Source: DASRVA01 sp050732935 (GTDB taxonomy: Bacteria; Gemmatimonadota; Gemmatimonadetes; JACCXV01; JAHWKZ01). From it: a DNA stretch of 15,070 bases. How positions within the stretch are numbered: position 1 is the first letter of the stretch; every line of letters begins with the position of its first letter. The translations under genes were made by a program, and so were the position numbers. This document shows positions 13,208 through 15,070 of this stretch, piece by piece. Under the pieces are notes generated by a model. The model saw nothing but the letters and a program-made list of their open reading frames with translations, did not search any database and was not told where the DNA came from. The DNA lies in assembly GCA_050732935.1 (NCBI GenBank), contig JBOHRW010000052.1:1-15070 (forward strand). Direction: 5' to 3'.

Positions 13208-14305
13208 TCAGCAGCCGTAGGCCGCGCCGCTGAAGACCTTCTCCAGCGCGCCGTTCCGGAGCGCATAGATCTGGAAACCGTGGTACTCCCACGCCTCGAC
13301 CTGGTAGAAGGGCTCTGCCAGGCCGTCCCCGTCGAGATCCATCACCTCGGCGAGATGGTAGCCGAAGTCCCAGTGTCGGATGTCGCGCGCGTGACGCAGG
13401 AGGAGGAGGTTCTCGGGTCGCTGGCCGGGACCGCGATCGGAGGCCCAGACGATCGCCGTGGCGACGAACTGGTCGGGCCCCAGGGCGCCGTCGGTGGGCG
13501 GTCCGTCCTCGGTCACGATCGCCTCCAGGACCCCGGCCGCCTCGAGCCGACCGTCACGGTCGAGGTCGACGACGCGGAACCCCTCCTCCCAGCTCCAGCG
13601 GGGCTCCTCCCAGCGGGCGTCGGACCGCCAGGGGCCTTCCCCGTACTCGCTGAGGGCTTCGATGCCGTCGGTCCAGATCCCCGCGCGCAGCCTCGAGACG
13701 GCTTCGGGATCGGCGGTCGAGTCCGCGAGGAAGCCGTGTTGGGGGACCGGGCTGCCGAGCGCCAGGTAATAGTTGAGCGTGTACTCGTAGCGGATTCCCT
13801 GCCCGGAGACGGAGAGCGACCGTACACGCGGGTCGAAGCGTCCGAAGCGGACGTAGCGGTCGGGGATCTCCATCTGCCCCATGCCCACCATCACGGCGCT
13901 GCAGCTGTAGATCGCCGCGCTCACCTCGTCGACCGTGAACCGGCCGATCGGCGAGCCCCGGTCGTAGATGGTGAAATCGCGGTGACTGTCGAGCGGTGTT
14001 GCCGGAGGCGGTCCTGAGGACGGGGATTCGCCGACCAGCGGATTGGGTCCCTCCGCGAGCACCTCCTCGTAGAGACCGTCGCGAATCCGAGCCACGGGAA
14101 AGATCTCCCCGCGCAGGGCGTGAGGCAGATCCTCGCGCCTGAGGTGGAGAACGGTCACGAGCTGGTCGCGCACCGTGTCGGCTGCCGCCATCGCGTGGGC
14201 CGGCATGGCGGGGGACCCCTCGGCCCCGGAGACGCCCGCCAAGAACATCAGGAACCGCGGGAGCGCAAAGAGCCAGAGCGGCAGGAAGTCGGAGGGTAGC
14301 CACAT
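13208..14305 (-). CDS. Secreted hypothetical protein with DxDxDG calcium-loop-like motifs
   Basis: 365 residues; I do not recognise the family. ATG 14305 opens into a hydrophobic stretch (FLPLWLFALPRFLMFLAGVSGAEG) that could be a signal peptide with cleavage near 27-30; no Shine-Dalgarno precedes it. The body is rich in Trp, Tyr, Asp and Glu with no membrane helix, as expected for a soluble exported protein. Two acidic loops, DLDRDGRLEA (247-256) and DLDGDGLAEP (323-332), resemble the calcium-binding loops of FG-GAP/EF-hand-like or dockerin-type repeats. They are each followed by a strand describing a value and its change, a pattern typical of FG-GAP/VCBS-like proteins. The protein ends AAYGC. 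It is convergent with tonB and shows no sign of belonging to the metal genes. Confidence 0.75.
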   Translation of the reverse strand: MWLPSDFLPLWLFALPRFLMFLAGVSGAEGSPAMPAHAMAAADTVRDQLVTVLHLRREDLPHALRGEIFPVARIRDGLYEEVLAEGPNPLVGESPSSGPPPATPLDSHRDFTIYDRGSPIGRFTVDEVSAAIYSCSAVMVGMGQMEIPDRYVRFGRFDPRVRSLSVSGQGIRYEYTLNYYLALGSPVPQHGFLADSTADPEAVSRLRAGIWTDGIEALSEYGEGPWRSDARWEEPRWSWEEGFRVVDLDRDGRLEAAGVLEAIVTEDGPPTDGALGPDQFVATAIVWASDRGPGQRPENLLLLRHARDIRHWDFGYHLAEVMDLDGDGLAEPFYQVEAWEYHGFQIYALRNGALEKVFSGAAYGC

Positions 14306-14546
14306 GGGTAGACCGTCGAGACCGTAGCAGCAATCGTGCCGTCATTGACAAAGCTGGCGGGAAATGGTCAATCGGAATTCGGGGTCGGACCGCGCGGTTG
14401 TTCGGCGGGTGGGCGGGATAGCACTTTGCGGTCTGTCGGCTCGCGAGCCGGGCAGCCGGGGATCGCAGAAGCACCGATCAGCGCTCTTGGCGTGATTCCG
14501 CTATGACGGCTAGCCTCGGCGCGAACCCGAGATCAGGAGAAAGACG

Positions 14547-14780
14547 ATGATTCGATCCCTGCGCCTGGTGGCCCTGTCGGTCGCGCTCCCGATCATCACC
14601 GCCGCCTGCTGGCTGGAGGTCCCCAACCTTCACAACACCGAAGGCGGCTATCCGCCGGACCTGGCAGCGACCTCGGGGACGGAGCCAGATCACGAAGCGT
14701 CGCCCGCGGCCGCATCGGAGACCTCCGCCGGGACACCGGGGGCGGAAGCGCCTCCCGGCAGCGACCGCGAGTCGAGCTGA
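14547..14780 (+). CDS. Small predicted lipoprotein
   Basis: 77 residues, ATG preceded by AGGAGA (14535-14540) with a six-base spacer. A lipoprotein signal peptide (MIRSLRLVALSVALPII) ends in the lipobox TAAC with the lipidated cysteine at 21. After WLEVPNLHNTEGGYPPDL, the mature part is low-complexity and rich in Ala, Ser, Glu, Pro and Gly, probably disordered. No known family recognised. The 241-base gap upstream, shared with the divergent minus-strand gene, has a TTGACA at 14345-14350 and a mirrored TTGACC at 14371-14366 on the minus strand, but neither has a convincing -10. The strong lipobox and ribosome site support this frame over the minus-strand open frame lying across it. Confidence 0.7.
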   Translation: MIRSLRLVALSVALPIITAACWLEVPNLHNTEGGYPPDLAATSGTEPDHEASPAAASETSAGTPGAEAPPGSDRESS

Positions 14781-14803
14781 TCCGCCGATCCAGCGGGATC
14801 TTT
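14779..14803 (+). terminator. Weak possible terminator after the small lipoprotein
   Basis: GATCCGC (14779-14785) nearly pairs with GCGGGATC (14793-14800) around a seven-base loop, with one bulged G, followed by only three Ts. It overlaps the lipoprotein stop. The short T run makes it a poor rho-independent terminator. Confidence 0.2.
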
Positions 14804-14987
14804 CGAAGGTGCTGGATAGAGCGGCAACACGGCCGAGGACCGTTCTCGCGGCGGGGGGCTTCGACGAGCTCTACTTCTTCTACTTCGAGGACCTCGTCGC
14901 GCCCGGTTGGCGGCTCGCTCAACGTCGCCTTCCGGTAGTCGTCGGCCAGCGCCGCTACCAGATCCTCGTCCGGATCCAGGCCACGGG

Positions 14988-15070
14988 TCAGCACGTCGGG
15001 AGGCCCAGCAGCGCGGCGAGGACGCCGACCGCGACCAGCGCCTGGCCGAAGCCGGCCGCCAGTCCGGTCG
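14988..15070 (-). CDS. Possible 3' end of a minus-strand membrane protein
   Basis: From the right edge, the minus strand reads LAAGFGQALVAVGVLAALLG followed by LPTC and TGA (14990-14988). It is open to the window edge and looks like a last transmembrane helix. About 26 residues are too few to name a family. An overlapping minus-strand frame starting at GTG 14994 (MLTRGLDPDEDLVAALADDY...) begins with plausible protein sequence but runs on across the small lipoprotein gene, where it becomes Arg/Ser/Pro-rich. I see no other gene between 14781 and the edge. Confidence 0.3.
   Translation of the reverse strand, partial: TGLAAGFGQALVAVGVLAALLGLPTC

Noticed and set aside
14596..14994. Minus-strand frame starting MLTRGLDPDEDLVAALADDY
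   Set aside because: The first residues look protein-like, faintly recalling carboxymuconolactone-decarboxylase-type proteins, but no catalytic Cys-His motif follows. The rest is an Arg/Pro-rich shadow of the lipoprotein gene.
1..15070. Mobile element, CRISPR, tRNA or rRNA content
   Set aside because: No transposase or integrase reading frame, no regularly spaced repeats and no tRNA/rRNA-like sequence was seen on either strand; a covariance-model scan would be needed to exclude small RNAs.

Overview
The window is GC-rich bacterial DNA, with short intergenic gaps, several TonB-dependent outer-membrane genes and many AxA-Q signal peptides. This points to a diderm (Gram-negative-type) bacterium. 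Gene content (SufU-type Fe-S scaffold, carboxypeptidase-regulatory-like receptor, ceruloplasmin-like copper oxidase) would suit Acidobacteriota, Gemmatimonadota or a similar environmental phylum, but I cannot assign one from sequence alone.

Left part (1-3770). The 3' end of a SufU-like gene is followed by a secreted Ig-like lipoprotein that appears to be transcribed without a leader. Facing it are three minus-strand genes: a Uma2-family nuclease, a Bem46/ABHD13-like alpha/beta hydrolase that seems to start at ACG, and a YpfJ-type neutral zinc metallopeptidase broken by four compensating single-base frameshifts. The last two share a minus-strand promoter (about 3844-3872).

Central part (3844-13202). 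A divergent control region carries a strong plus-strand promoter overlapped by a perfect 7-1-7 palindrome of Fur-box geometry, and a second perfect inverted repeat enclosing the -35 element. Downstream, seven plus-strand genes run close together: a FecA-like TonB-dependent receptor, a second TonB-dependent receptor of the heme/BtuB-like type, a secreted CbiX-like tetrapyrrole chelatase, a secreted ceruloplasmin-like multicopper oxidase, a small cupin, a divergent NRAMP-family transporter, and a TonB protein. The inferred theme is metal (probably iron) acquisition: outer-membrane uptake driven by the local TonB, extracytoplasmic handling of the ligand or metal by a chelatase fold and a ferroxidase-like enzyme, and an inner-membrane NRAMP-like carrier. 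The exported chelatase beside a receptor, an oxidase and an atypical NRAMP is the most unusual combination here and the best candidate for an undescribed system.

Right part (13208-15070). A secreted hypothetical protein with two calcium-loop-like motifs lies on the minus strand, convergent with tonB. A 77-residue lipoprotein lies on the plus strand. The last 290 bases hold only a possible 3' end of a minus-strand membrane protein. I found no rRNA, tRNA, CRISPR array, insertion sequence or prophage.
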